From NCBI GenBank assembly GCA_905181675.1, contig CAJIYZ010000071.1:1-34667 (forward strand): a stretch of 34,667 bases of DNA, in the 5' to 3' direction. The position numbers were made by a program, and so were the translations under genes. This DNA comes from Bacteroidetes bacterium MED-G20. Lineage in GTDB: Bacteria > Bacteroidota > Bacteroidia > Flavobacteriales_D > Parvicellaceae. The notes below the pieces were generated by a model, which saw only the letters and a program-made list of their open reading frames with translations, was not told the DNA's origin and did not search any database. Below are positions 1 through 8,510 of the stretch, piece by piece (within the stretch, counting starts at the first letter, position 1; each line of letters starts with the position of its first letter).

Positions 1-494
1 ATAGACCTTATAAGAGGAAAAGAACCACTCTTATCTTCAATATAGTCCCAGGCAATAGCTGTAACTTTTTTAGCCATTAATTTTTTTAATGCGTTTTCAG
101 GTTGTGCAGTAATCTGCAATGCAGAAAAAAGTATTTGCTTGTGTTTCATTAAAGCAATCTCTTTGTCATTGGGAGGGCTAACCTTAAGAATTATATCTGC
201 CTTATATATTTCCTTAGTGTCATAAATAATTTCTGCACCTGATTCGCTGTAATCAGAATCTGAAAAATTGGCGTTTTCACCAGCACCAGTTTCAACTACA
301 ACTCGATTACCATTAGCAACTAACAAATTTACTGACTCAGGAACTAATGCAACTCGCTGTTCTTGTAATTCTGTTTCTTTAGGAATTCCGATATATAACT
401 TTTGATTCTTCTGGCCAGTTTCTAGCATTTCTTCCTGAGGAGAAAGTGAAGCTTGAAGAGCTAATGATTTAAGTGCATCTCCAGATAAACTCAT
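1..494 (-). CDS. ald: alanine dehydrogenase, N-terminal part (cut by window edge)
   Basis: Partial gene; about 164 N-terminal residues are present and the rest lies beyond the left edge. The product begins MSLSGDALKSLALQ. It then shows the start of the alanine dehydrogenase / transhydrogenase-alpha fold, with IGIPKE near residue 35, RVALVP, and VVVETGAGENANFSD, which are hallmarks of the AlaDh_PNT N-terminal domain. The family reversibly deaminates alanine to pyruvate and ammonia using NAD+. The start codon overlaps the tsaE stop in an ATGA arrangement, so it is probably the fourth gene of the rbfA operon. A proton-translocating transhydrogenase alpha subunit shares this domain. I prefer alanine dehydrogenase because the roughly 30-residue extension before the fold resembles Bacteroidota alanine dehydrogenases from memory, but the NAD-binding domain is not visible here. 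Confidence 0.85.
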   Translation of the reverse strand, partial: MSLSGDALKSLALQASLSPQEEMLETGQKNQKLYIGIPKETELQEQRVALVPESVNLLVANGNRVVVETGAGENANFSDSDYSESGAEIIYDTKEIYKADIILKVSPPNDKEIALMKHKQILFSALQITAQPENALKKLMAKKVTAIAWDYIEDKSGSFPLIRS

Positions 495-910
495 ATCTTA
501 ATATTAATTTCACGTAGACCTTTATCTACTGTTATACTTACCTTTACGCAATTAGACGGTAAAAAGTTATAAATTTTTTGTGGCCATTCTATGAAACAAA
601 GGTTTTGATCATTAATTATTTCTAGTAAACCAATGTTTTCAACCTCATTTTCATCTTCTATTCTATAGCAATCTACATGGTAAATAGTCTGACTATTATC
701 CCCTAAATAAGTGTTTATAATACTAAATGTTGGAGAATTAGAATCTTTAACTCCTAAAGTAGAAACTACAGAGTTTATAAGAGTAGTCTTTCCACTTCCC
801 ATTTCCCCTTCAAATAAAAATAAATTATTAGCTTTTGTTAAGCTAGCTATCTCCTTAGCAACATTATTTACTTCGGAAAGTTTGTTAACAGTGAAGGATT
901 TATTATACAT
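491..910 (-). CDS. tsaE: tRNA threonylcarbamoyladenosine biosynthesis ATPase TsaE
   Basis: 139 residues, the normal size for TsaE (YjeE). The P-loop GEMGSGKTT lies at residues 35-43, followed by SPTFSIINTY (59-68), HVDCYRI (78-84) and FIEWP (106-110), the conserved blocks of the family in the right order. TsaE is the ATPase that works with TsaB and TsaD to make the universal t6A modification at A37 of ANN-decoding tRNAs. It is cytoplasmic. Its start shares one base with the stop of the upstream methyltransferase gene, and its stop overlaps the ald start, so it is translationally linked on both sides. tsaB and tsaD are not in the window. Confidence 0.96.
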   Translation of the reverse strand: MYNKSFTVNKLSEVNNVAKEIASLTKANNLFLFEGEMGSGKTTLINSVVSTLGVKDSNSPTFSIINTYLGDNSQTIYHVDCYRIEDENEVENIGLLEIINDQNLCFIEWPQKIYNFLPSNCVKVSITVDKGLREINIKI

Positions 911-1677
911 TATTTACGAGCTATAAAAATGAGTTCCGAAGAATTCAATCTAAATTTTTCATAATCAATGTCTCCTAAAGCAGTTTTAGGATCAAAAACA
1001 TCTACTTTAAAACCCGCTTTTTCTAGCCTTTTTGGATAATCTAGACCATACAATCTAACATGGTCCTTTTGCCAAAAATGAATTTCTCTTTGCTTGGGGT
1101 CGGTGATAGAAGAGTCTTGATAAGTTTCTTTATTTGTGTAGTCAATTGGAACCTGAAAAATGCCCCAACCACCTTTTTTCATCACTCTATACAACTCCTT
1201 CATACATTGATGGTCATCCTGAACATGCTCCAAAACATGGTTGCAAAAAATAACATCAAATAAATCATCTTCTAAAGGAATCTTATGCAAATCAAAATGT
1301 AAATCAGCAATAGGAGATTCCATATCTGCAGTAGTATAACTTAGGTTTTTTTGCTTTTTAAAAATTGGATAAAAACATTGTTCTGGTGCAACATGAAGTA
1401 CTTTTTGAAGATCATCTTTAAAAAAAGAACTTTGCTTTAAGTAAAGCCACATTAATCTATGTCTTTCTAATGTCAGATCATAAGGACATAAAACATTTTC
1501 TCTATGAGCAGTATTGGAACCATAAGAAAGGAATTTTCTAAAATCTCTCTCACATACCGGACAATGTACTTCGCTTCCATAATAAGCTAATGGAGCAAAA
1601 ACTTTAAATAAATAACTTAACCTTATTAAAAGTGGTCTTGGGAGAGTGTTAAGTAGAAATTTATAAAGCTTTTTCAT
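910..1677 (-). CDS. class I SAM-dependent methyltransferase
   Basis: 255 residues. The N-terminus carries a basic, hydrophobic stretch and a CxxC pair (C39, C42) followed by C64, which looks like a small metal-binding knuckle. A Rossmann methyltransferase core follows: LHVAPE (about 95-99) in the motif I position, then the segment at 129-152 ending FCNHVLEHV, which matches the Methyltransf_11 post-I/II region. The substrate cannot be read from sequence. Motif I lacks the usual GxGxG, as in some methyltransferases of this type. The gene overlaps rbfA by 4 bases upstream and tsaE by 1 base downstream, so it is co-transcribed with translation and tRNA-modification genes. An RNA or ribosomal target is possible but is only an inference from position. 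Confidence 0.85.
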   Translation of the reverse strand: MKKLYKFLLNTLPRPLLIRLSYLFKVFAPLAYYGSEVHCPVCERDFRKFLSYGSNTAHRENVLCPYDLTLERHRLMWLYLKQSSFFKDDLQKVLHVAPEQCFYPIFKKQKNLSYTTADMESPIADLHFDLHKIPLEDDLFDVIFCNHVLEHVQDDHQCMKELYRVMKKGGWGIFQVPIDYTNKETYQDSSITDPKQREIHFWQKDHVRLYGLDYPKRLEKAGFKVDVFDPKTALGDIDYEKFRLNSSELIFIARK

Positions 1678-2006
1678 TTTAAAAGATTGTCAATTTCCTG
1701 GGCATAATCAAAAGAATCGTCTCTGTAAAAATGCAATTCAGGCATTTTCCTTAATTGGTTTCTTACTATTTTACTAATCTCGTATCTTATAGAATTTGAT
1801 TGGGTATGAATATGATCAAATGAATCATCGTTATCTTTACCACCAAAAATACTTATATAAACTTTTGCTATAGATAAATCTGGGCTCATCCTTACTGTCG
1901 TAACTGTAACCATAGCGCCTTTTCCAATGGTAATTGCATTTCTCTGGAAATAAGTTCCCAATTCTTTTTTAATTACACTAGCTATTTTTTCTTGTCTTAC
2001 ACTCAT
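1674..2006 (-). CDS. rbfA: 30S ribosome-binding factor A
   Basis: 110 residues from the chosen start (MSVRQEKIASVIKKEL), which is the canonical RbfA N-terminus. The KH-like core is visible as VTVTTVRMSPDLSIAKVYIS, with PELHFYRDDS near the end; both are typical of the family. RbfA binds the 30S subunit and helps mature the 5' end of 16S rRNA, notably in the cold. The reading frame stays open up to 2078, but that 24-residue extension has no family counterpart, and a promoter-like element at 2015-2022 lies inside it, so I place the start at 2006. It is the first gene of the operon rbfA - methyltransferase - tsaE - ald, and its stop overlaps the next start (ATGA). Confidence 0.95.
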   Translation of the reverse strand: MSVRQEKIASVIKKELGTYFQRNAITIGKGAMVTVTTVRMSPDLSIAKVYISIFGGKDNDDSFDHIHTQSNSIRYEISKIVRNQLRKMPELHFYRDDSFDYAQEIDNLLK

Positions 2007-2014
2007 ATAGAATG

Positions 2015-2046
2015 CAAATTTAGAAAAAGAGATCACTTTAACACAA
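2015..2046 (-). promoter_or_regulatory. Bacteroidota-type promoter of the rbfA operon
   Basis: On the minus strand, TAAATTTG (2022-2015) fits the Bacteroidota -7 consensus TAnnTTTG. ATTG (2047-2044, core TTG 2046-2044) lies 21 bases upstream, in the range expected for the -33 TTTG element. Only 8 bases separate the element from the rbfA ATG, so the leader would be very short. Inferred from pattern only. Confidence 0.5.
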
Positions 2047-2065
2047 TAGTTTAGGATATTGATAG

Positions 2066-2100
2066 TTGATATTACCAATTAAGGAAGTATGTTAACTTTG
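2066..2100 (+). promoter_or_regulatory. Bacteroidota-type promoter of the ABC exporter operon
   Basis: TAACTTTG at 2093-2100 matches TAnnTTTG exactly, 16 bases before the ATG at 2117. A TTG at 2066-2068 could be the -33 element, but the spacer of 24 bases is slightly long. It lies back to back with the rbfA promoter in a 110-base divergent intergenic region. Confidence 0.45.
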
Positions 2101-2116
2101 TAAAAGATAATTAAAG

Positions 2117-3946
2117 ATGAAAAACTTAATTCGAATAGCTAAAATAACCTTGCAATTCAAAAGAACGCTTTTTTTGAATTTAGGATTTAATATTTTAGGA
2201 ATGGTGTTTTCCATCTTTTCCTTTGCTATGATCATTCCTTTGTTAAGAATTATATTTAATTCTTCTACAGCGGTTTTTGAAAAAACAATTAGCTCCTACA
2301 ACGGGAATTTCAACTGGTCAAAAGATGGAGTATTAAGCTATATCAATTATTACTTAGCCAAATATGCAATAAATGAAGGAAGATATTCTACCCTAATATT
2401 GATATGCATATTTTTAGTAGCAATGGTTTTTTTGAAAAATATGTTCACATTTTTGAGCACATTTTTTCTTTCAGATTTAGTCCAAAGTTCTGTAAAAAAA
2501 TTGAGAGAAAGCATGTATCAAAAAATACTGGTTTTGCCCATGTCCTTCTTTTCGGATGAAAAAAAAGGAAATTTATTGTCGACTTTTTCTGCAGATTTAA
2601 AAGAATTTGAACTTGCCATTAAAGCAACTACCAATGCGATTTTCAAAGATCCGTTATATGTTGTTGGCTACTTTGCAACTCTTTTTATAATAAGTTTTAA
2701 GTTGACATTTTTCATTGTATTATTCTTACCTGTAGCAGGAATAATTATTTCAAAAATAAGTAATGGTTTAAAAAAAAGATCTAAACAAGGACAAGAAAAC
2801 TTGGGCGATATTTTATCACTAACAGAAGAAACTTTATTTGGCTTAAGAATTATAAAAAGCTTTAATGCCCAATCATTTATGAATACTAAATTTGAGGGAA
2901 AAAGCAATTCACTTTATTCATTAATGCTTGGCATAAATAGACGAGTTTACTTAGCCTCTCCTATAAGTGAATTTTTAGGAGTTCTAGCAACATCAGGTGT
3001 TCTATTATATGGTGGGAATTTAGTTCTTAACGACTTTATTCAGCCAGATGTTTTTATTGGATATCTGATTTTGTTTTCTCAGCTTATAAGTCCATTTAAG
3101 TCTATTTCTAAGGCAATTTACGATTCTTCTCAAGGTATTGCAGCATTGGAACGTATTGAAAAAATAACATTACAAAATCAATTAATCAAAAATAACCCTA
3201 TAAATCAAGAACCAGTTATTTTTTCAAATGAAATAAGTTTTAACAATGTATCATTTAAGTATAATCAGGAACAGGTTTTAGACAATATATCTTTTAAAAT
3301 AAAAAAAGGTGAAACCGTAGCTATAGTTGGTCATTCTGGAGCAGGAAAATCAACAATAGCAGATTTATTAATCAGATTTTATGACGTTGTTTCAGGCGAA
3401 ATAAATATTGACAATTTAAATGTAAAAGAGATTAATTTAAGTCAGCTTAGGAACTTAATGGGTGTAGTTACTCAAGATTCAATTCTTTTCAACGATAGTG
3501 TTGTAAATAACATTGCTTTTGGAGTTGAAATAGACAATTCTCGTGTTTTGGAATCTGCTAAAATGGCCAATGCTGATGAATTTATTCAAAATCTTGATAA
3601 AAAATACGAAACCTTTATTGGCGATACGGGAAACAAATTATCAGGCGGAGAAAAACAAAGATTAAGTATAGCAAGGGCTATTTATAAAAATCCCGAAATA
3701 CTTGTTCTAGATGAAGCAACCTCTTCGCTAGATACCAAATCTGAAAAAGCTGTTCAAGAAGCTTTAAATAGATTAATGAAAAACAGAACTTCATTGGTTA
3801 TAGCCCATAGACTTTCAACTATTCAAAATGCAGATAAAATTATAGTACTAGATAGTGGAAAAATTGTAGAAATGGGAAATCACAAAGAGTTGGTATCTAA
3901 AAATAGCTTTTACAAAAAATTTATAGATATGCAATCTTTTGAATAA
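2117..3946 (+). CDS. MsbA-like ABC exporter (fused permease and ATPase)
   Basis: 609 residues, the normal size for a homodimeric type IV ABC exporter half-transporter. The N-terminal half is a six-helix ABC membrane domain. The C-terminal half is a full ATPase: Walker A GHSGAGKST (405-413), signature LSGGEKQ (from 508), Walker B LVLDEATSSLD (from 529, catalytic E533) and H-loop H564. All key residues are intact, so it should be active. Related proteins export lipid A-core, lipids, peptides or drugs, and the substrate is not readable from sequence. The stop overlaps the rsmA start by one base (TAATG). Because rsmA, mgtE and two more genes follow closely, it is probably the first gene of a five-gene unit. 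Confidence 0.92.
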   Translation: MKNLIRIAKITLQFKRTLFLNLGFNILGMVFSIFSFAMIIPLLRIIFNSSTAVFEKTISSYNGNFNWSKDGVLSYINYYLAKYAINEGRYSTLILICIFLVAMVFLKNMFTFLSTFFLSDLVQSSVKKLRESMYQKILVLPMSFFSDEKKGNLLSTFSADLKEFELAIKATTNAIFKDPLYVVGYFATLFIISFKLTFFIVLFLPVAGIIISKISNGLKKRSKQGQENLGDILSLTEETLFGLRIIKSFNAQSFMNTKFEGKSNSLYSLMLGINRRVYLASPISEFLGVLATSGVLLYGGNLVLNDFIQPDVFIGYLILFSQLISPFKSISKAIYDSSQGIAALERIEKITLQNQLIKNNPINQEPVIFSNEISFNNVSFKYNQEQVLDNISFKIKKGETVAIVGHSGAGKSTIADLLIRFYDVVSGEINIDNLNVKEINLSQLRNLMGVVTQDSILFNDSVVNNIAFGVEIDNSRVLESAKMANADEFIQNLDKKYETFIGDTGNKLSGGEKQRLSIARAIYKNPEILVLDEATSSLDTKSEKAVQEALNRLMKNRTSLVIAHRLSTIQNADKIIVLDSGKIVEMGNHKELVSKNSFYKKFIDMQSFE

Positions 3947-4725
3947 TGGATGTAAAACCAAAAAAATATTTAGGTCAGCACTTTTTAATTGATGAAAAAA
4001 TAAGCGAGAGAATAGCTGAATCTATTTCACAATCTGATAAAATTAATTTGCTGGAAATTGGACCTGGAACAGGTGCCTTAACTAAGTTTCTATTGCATGA
4101 AAATATTGATTTAATTTCCTATGAACTAGACATTGAATCAATAAAATATTTAAATACTGAATTTCCTGACTTAACAGTCTACAATGAAGATGTTTTAAAG
4201 ATTGACTGGACTAAAATATTTGTGGGGAACTATTCGGTTACTGGAAATTTCCCATACAATATTTCTTCTCAAATACTTTTCAAAATATATGAGAATAGGA
4301 CTATTGTAGATGAAATGGTGGGGATGTTTCAGAAAGAAGTTGCAGAAAGGATTTGTTCAGGTCCGGGGTCAAAAAAATATGGGATTTTATCTGTTTTGAT
4401 TCAAGCATTTTACAATACAGAATATTTATTTACTGTAAATGAAGAGGTTTTTAACCCTCCACCAAAAGTTAAATCTGGTGTTATAAAAATCACTAGAAAT
4501 GAAATAGTTAAACTAGATTGTGATGAGAAATTATTTTTTCGAGTAGTGAAAGCAATTTTTAATCAGCGAAGGAAAATGGCTAGAAACTCACTTAAATCAT
4601 TGTTAGGCGATGAAAAAATTGACCATGTCTTAATGACTAAAAGACCTGAAGAACTTTCCATAAAAAACTTTATTGAAATTACCAATATGTTAGAATCCAA
4701 AATTAACTCGCTAAAAACCAGTTAA
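3946..4725 (+). CDS. rsmA: 16S rRNA dimethyladenosine transferase RsmA (KsgA)
   Basis: 259 residues, full length. It starts MDVKPKKYLGQHFL; the KKYLGQHFL block is diagnostic. SAM-binding motif I is LEIGPGTGALT, the catalytic NFPYNISSQIL fits the NxPY motif of adenine N6-methyltransferases, and the C-terminal RNA-binding part has FNQRRKMARNSLK. The enzyme dimethylates the two adjacent adenines in helix 45 of 16S rRNA late in 30S assembly. It is translationally coupled to the ABC exporter upstream. A 43-base gap with no clear promoter separates it from mgtE. Confidence 0.97.
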   Translation: MDVKPKKYLGQHFLIDEKISERIAESISQSDKINLLEIGPGTGALTKFLLHENIDLISYELDIESIKYLNTEFPDLTVYNEDVLKIDWTKIFVGNYSVTGNFPYNISSQILFKIYENRTIVDEMVGMFQKEVAERICSGPGSKKYGILSVLIQAFYNTEYLFTVNEEVFNPPPKVKSGVIKITRNEIVKLDCDEKLFFRVVKAIFNQRRKMARNSLKSLLGDEKIDHVLMTKRPEELSIKNFIEITNMLESKINSLKTS

Positions 4726-4768
4726 TAATTCATATTTTCGTGTAGATTATATTTCATACTTTTTTTAA

Positions 4769-6118
4769 ATGCAGTTTGAATTAACCAAAGAATTTATAAA
4801 TAATATCATTTCAGCAATTGAAAGTGAAGACAATAGCTATATAGTAGAAGCTATTAACCCTTTGCATCCTGCTGATATTGCCGAAATATTGGAAATAGTT
4901 GAACTTCCACAAGCACAATATCTATATCAACTCTTAGACGAAGAGTTAGCTTCAGAAGTTTTGGTAGAAATCGAGGAGGATACTAGAGAACAATTTCTTG
5001 AATCATTTTCCCCCGAAGAAATTGCCGAGTCCATAGAAAAAATGGATGCGGATGACGCAACAGATGTAATACAAGATTTACCTGAAGATGTCCAAGAAGA
5101 AGTTCTTGAAGCTTTAAAAGACGAAGAACATTCCTCTGACATTACCATGTTAATGAACTATGACGAAGATAGTGCTGGTGGTATTATGGATGTAGACTTT
5201 GTGTCTGCAGATTGGAACTGGACAGTGAAAAATGCACTTCAAAAGCTAAGAGAACAAGTAGAAAATGTAGACCAAGTTTATACTATATACGTTATTGATT
5301 CTACCAAGCAATTAAAAGGAATACTATCTCTTAAAAGATTTCTATATGCATCTGATGAAACTTTAATAAAAGACATCTATAAAAAAGATTCAATTTCAGT
5401 TTTGGTAAATGAAGACTCCGAATCTGTAGCCTTAAAAATGGAGAAATACGATCTAGTTGTTATACCAGTTGTAGATGAAAACAATAAACTAGTTGGAAGA
5501 ATTACAATTGATGATGCACTAGATGTAATCAAAGAAGAAGCAGAAAAAGATTACCAGATGGCCAGTGGAATTTCTGAAAAAGTAGAATCCTCAGATTCAT
5601 TATTTGTAATTAGTAGAGCTAGATTGCCATGGTTGTTAATTGGGCTAGTTGGAGGAATTCTCGGGGCATATGTAATTGGGTTTTTTGAGCATCAGCTAAA
5701 AGAAAATGCTGTAATGGCAACATTTATTCCTTTAATATTAGCTATGGGAGGGAATGTTGGTGTGCAATCTTCGGCAATTATCGTTCAATCCTTGGCCAAT
5801 AACACTTTAAATTATGACTCTATATTTAAAAAACTATTTAAAGAACTTCTTGTAGCCTTATTCAATGGTGTTATTTGTGCAACAATAGCTTTAATATTCT
5901 GTTGGGTAACAAGAAGCGATTTTTATCTTGCTTTAACTATTGGAGTTTCTTTAGTTGCAGTATTTACTTATGCAGGACTTTTTGGAACATTTGTCCCTTT
6001 AATCCTAAATAAATACAAAATTGACCCTGCACTTGCTACAGGCCCATTTATCACCACCACTAACGATATTATTGGATTACTCATCTATTTCTTAATAGGA
6101 ATGGCTCTATACTTTTAG
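4769..6118 (+). CDS. mgtE: magnesium transporter MgtE
   Basis: 449 residues with the full MgtE plan. An acidic superhelical N-domain (about 1-125, with repeated DIAEILE and EEIAES motifs) is followed by a pair of CBS domains (about 126-253, including GGIMDVDFVS) and a five-helix pore domain (about 280-449). The pore part has GGILGAY, MGGNVGVQSS and the terminal TTTNDIIG segment, whose Asp matches the ion-binding Asp in the family pore. MgtE is a homodimeric, Mg2+-gated channel in the inner membrane. The cytoplasmic domains sense Mg2+, so regulation is at the protein level. No M-box riboswitch fits in the 43-base upstream gap. The stop is 2 bases before the next start. Confidence 0.95.
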   Translation: MQFELTKEFINNIISAIESEDNSYIVEAINPLHPADIAEILEIVELPQAQYLYQLLDEELASEVLVEIEEDTREQFLESFSPEEIAESIEKMDADDATDVIQDLPEDVQEEVLEALKDEEHSSDITMLMNYDEDSAGGIMDVDFVSADWNWTVKNALQKLREQVENVDQVYTIYVIDSTKQLKGILSLKRFLYASDETLIKDIYKKDSISVLVNEDSESVALKMEKYDLVVIPVVDENNKLVGRITIDDALDVIKEEAEKDYQMASGISEKVESSDSLFVISRARLPWLLIGLVGGILGAYVIGFFEHQLKENAVMATFIPLILAMGGNVGVQSSAIIVQSLANNTLNYDSIFKKLFKELLVALFNGVICATIALIFCWVTRSDFYLALTIGVSLVAVFTYAGLFGTFVPLILNKYKIDPALATGPFITTTNDIIGLLIYFLIGMALYF

Positions 6119-6120
6119 CT

Positions 6121-7056
6121 ATGAGAGTTGCTCTTCTAGATGATTTTTCCCCACTTATTCAACAAACTCTATCCAATTGGAATTGGCAAGTTATAAATGG
6201 AAAAAATTGGTCCTTAAAAGATTATAAAAAAAATGCCAGCCAATTAGAAGGAATTATAATAAGATCTAAATTCCCATTGAGCAAAGAGCATCTTCTGATG
6301 GCCAAAAAATTAAAGTTTATTGGTCGACCTGGATCTGGATTAGAAAATATTGATTTAAAATATTGCAAGGAAAATAATATAGAAGTTTTTAGAAGTCCTG
6401 AAGGAAATAGAGATGCTTTGGCTGAGCACACATTAGGAATGCTTCTTTCTCTTTTTAACCATTTAAATATTGTAGATATTGAAGTTAGAAACAATATTTG
6501 GGAAAGAGAAAAAAATAGAGGAACGGAGCTCAAAGGAAAAGTAATGGCAATTATTGGCTATGGCTATATGGGAAAAGCTTTTGCACAAAGACTTATGGGA
6601 TTTGAAATGGAAGTTATTGCTTATGACAAATATATTTCAGGATTTGGAAACAGCCATGTTGAAGAAGTTAGTTTGGAAGAAATTTTTCAAAGAGCAGATA
6701 TTGTGAGTTTACATACTCCATTAAGCACTGAAACAATTGGAATGATGAATAGCTCTCTTTTTGAAAAATTTAAAAAGCCTATTGTAGTTATAAATACTGC
6801 TAGAGGAAAATCGCTGGTGGTAGAAGATCTAATCGATTCATTAAATTCTAAAAAAATTATTGGTGCCTGTCTAGATGTTCTGGATATTGAGTCTTCAAAT
6901 TTTAATCTTAATAAGGCTACTAGTCAAAGCTTTGAGAAACTTAAAAAGTTTAACAACGTTATTTTAAGTCCTCATATAGCTGGATGGAGCTATGAATCCA
7001 AAGAAAAAATGGCTCAAGTTATTTTAGAAAAAATTCGACAAAAATTTATATTATAG
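6121..7056 (+). CDS. D-isomer-specific 2-hydroxyacid dehydrogenase
   Basis: 311 residues. The catalytic-domain halves flank an NAD-binding Rossmann domain with IIGYGYMG (145-151, GxGxxG). Catalytic residues expected for the family are visible: R228 in NTARGKSLV, E257 in LDVLDIE and H285 in SPHIAGWS. GRPGSGLENID (69-78) is also typical. The family reduces 2-ketoacids or oxidises D-2-hydroxyacids such as 3-phosphoglycerate, glycerate or lactate. It resembles the short, ACT-less phosphoglycerate dehydrogenase group, but the substrate cannot be fixed, so I give no symbol. It begins 2 bases after mgtE and ends 14 bases before the SLC13-type transporter. That position hints at a link with an imported organic acid, but this is inference. 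Confidence 0.9.
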   Translation: MRVALLDDFSPLIQQTLSNWNWQVINGKNWSLKDYKKNASQLEGIIIRSKFPLSKEHLLMAKKLKFIGRPGSGLENIDLKYCKENNIEVFRSPEGNRDALAEHTLGMLLSLFNHLNIVDIEVRNNIWEREKNRGTELKGKVMAIIGYGYMGKAFAQRLMGFEMEVIAYDKYISGFGNSHVEEVSLEEIFQRADIVSLHTPLSTETIGMMNSSLFEKFKKPIVVINTARGKSLVVEDLIDSLNSKKIIGACLDVLDIESSNFNLNKATSQSFEKLKKFNNVILSPHIAGWSYESKEKMAQVILEKIRQKFIL

Positions 7057-7070
7057 CAACTATTAATAAG

Positions 7071-8510
7071 ATGACTAAATCAACATTATATAAACTTCTA
7101 GGCCCACTTCTATTCATTTCAACTTTATTTTTAAATCACCCAGATGGAATGACTGAAAGTGGTTTTAGGCTATTAGGTATTATTCTATGGATGGCAGTTT
7201 GGTGGATTAGTGAAGTGGTGCCAATAGCTGTTACGGCCTTATTACCAATAATTTTATTCCCTTCAACAAATGTGCTGAATATTCAAGAAACCGGTGCCAA
7301 CTATGGACATAAATATATTTTCTTATTTATTGGTGGGTTTATATTGGCAAATGCTATACAAAAATGGAATCTTCATAAAAGAATTGCTCTAAAAATCATA
7401 TTAAGACTTGGAGGAAGTAACGATAAAATTATATTGGGATTTATGTTGGCAACAGGATTTCTTTCTATGTGGATTTCTAATACAGCAACAACAGTAATGA
7501 TGCTTCCTATAGCTTTATCAGTAATAAATCAAGTAAAAGACCATCCAGATACTGTAAAAAATGAAAATAAAATTTTTGGAAAAGCGTTAATGTTAGGGGT
7601 TGCCTATAGCGCTTCTGCAGGTGGAATAGCTACTTTAATTGGGACACCTCCAAATTTAATATTTGCGGGTTTCGTTCAAGATAATTTCAATATTGAAATT
7701 TCTTTTTTTCAATGGATGAAGATTGGCTTACCAGTATCTATTATTTTAATGTTTTTTATTTGGTGGTTTTTAACAAAAGTAGCCTTCAAACTAAATAAAG
7801 TTGGATTTCCTGGTGGAAAGAATGAGATTATCAGGCTTTTAAAGGATATGGGAGGAATTAGCAATGAAGAAAAGAAAATTCTTGTAGTCTTTTGCGTTAC
7901 TATTTTATGCTGGATATTTAGAAAAAACACCATTAACCTTTTAATACCAAATTTTGACGATAGTATGATTGCTATTTCAAGTGCAATTATATTATTCATT
8001 TTACCTTCCAAAACTAAAAAAGAACCATTAATGAAATGGAAAGATGCAGTATCTATTCCTTGGGGAATACTATTGCTTTTTGGAGGTGGATTGTCCATAG
8101 CTAAAGGATTTCAAGCAACTGGATTAGATAATTGGATTGGTGAACAATTGACATTTATCTCCTTTTCAAGTACATTAATTGTTATTCTTGTTATTGTTGC
8201 TGGTGTAAACTTTCTAACTGAACTCACCTCTAATATGGCAACTACAGCTATGCTTCTACCAGTAATGATTCCTGTATCTTCTTTAATGGGTATTAATCCT
8301 TATCTACTGCTAGTAGGGACAACACTAGCGGCTTCTTGTGCCTTTATGTTACCAGTTGCAACGCCACCCAATGCAGTTGTATTTGGATCAAAACTGTTAA
8401 ACATAGCAGACATGGTAAAAGCTGGAATTCTTATAAACCTGTTTTCAATAATATTAATTATTATAATGGTATATTTTGGCTTGCCCCTGTTATGGGAATT
8501 GAACATTTAG
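7071..8510 (+). CDS. DASS-family (SLC13) sodium/anion symporter
   Basis: 479 residues, strongly hydrophobic, with the inverted-repeat plan of the divalent anion:Na+ symporter family. The two substrate/Na+ sites are recognisable: WISNTATTVMMLP (SNT at 136-138) in the first repeat and TELTSNMATTAMLLP (SNM at 387-389) in the second. ATPPNAVVFGS (430-440) is the second-repeat partner of IGTPPNLIFAG. Family members import succinate, malate, citrate or sulfate with Na+ through an elevator mechanism. The substrate is not determined. It follows the hydroxyacid dehydrogenase by 14 bases in the same operon. Its TAG overlaps the TAA of the convergent beta-helix gene, so there is no room for a terminator between them. 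Confidence 0.92.
   Translation: MTKSTLYKLLGPLLFISTLFLNHPDGMTESGFRLLGIILWMAVWWISEVVPIAVTALLPIILFPSTNVLNIQETGANYGHKYIFLFIGGFILANAIQKWNLHKRIALKIILRLGGSNDKIILGFMLATGFLSMWISNTATTVMMLPIALSVINQVKDHPDTVKNENKIFGKALMLGVAYSASAGGIATLIGTPPNLIFAGFVQDNFNIEISFFQWMKIGLPVSIILMFFIWWFLTKVAFKLNKVGFPGGKNEIIRLLKDMGGISNEEKKILVVFCVTILCWIFRKNTINLLIPNFDDSMIAISSAIILFILPSKTKKEPLMKWKDAVSIPWGILLLFGGGLSIAKGFQATGLDNWIGEQLTFISFSSTLIVILVIVAGVNFLTELTSNMATTAMLLPVMIPVSSLMGINPYLLLVGTTLAASCAFMLPVATPPNAVVFGSKLLNIADMVKAGILINLFSIILIIIMVYFGLPLLWELNI

Noticed and set aside
2007-2078. 24-residue N-terminal extension of RbfA
   Set aside because: No family counterpart, it contains a promoter-like element, and MSVRQEKI is the usual RbfA start.
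4733-4740. TATTTTCG before mgtE as a -7 element
   Set aside because: Two of the conserved positions differ from TAnnTTTG and no -33 element is seen; the gene is probably co-transcribed with rsmA.
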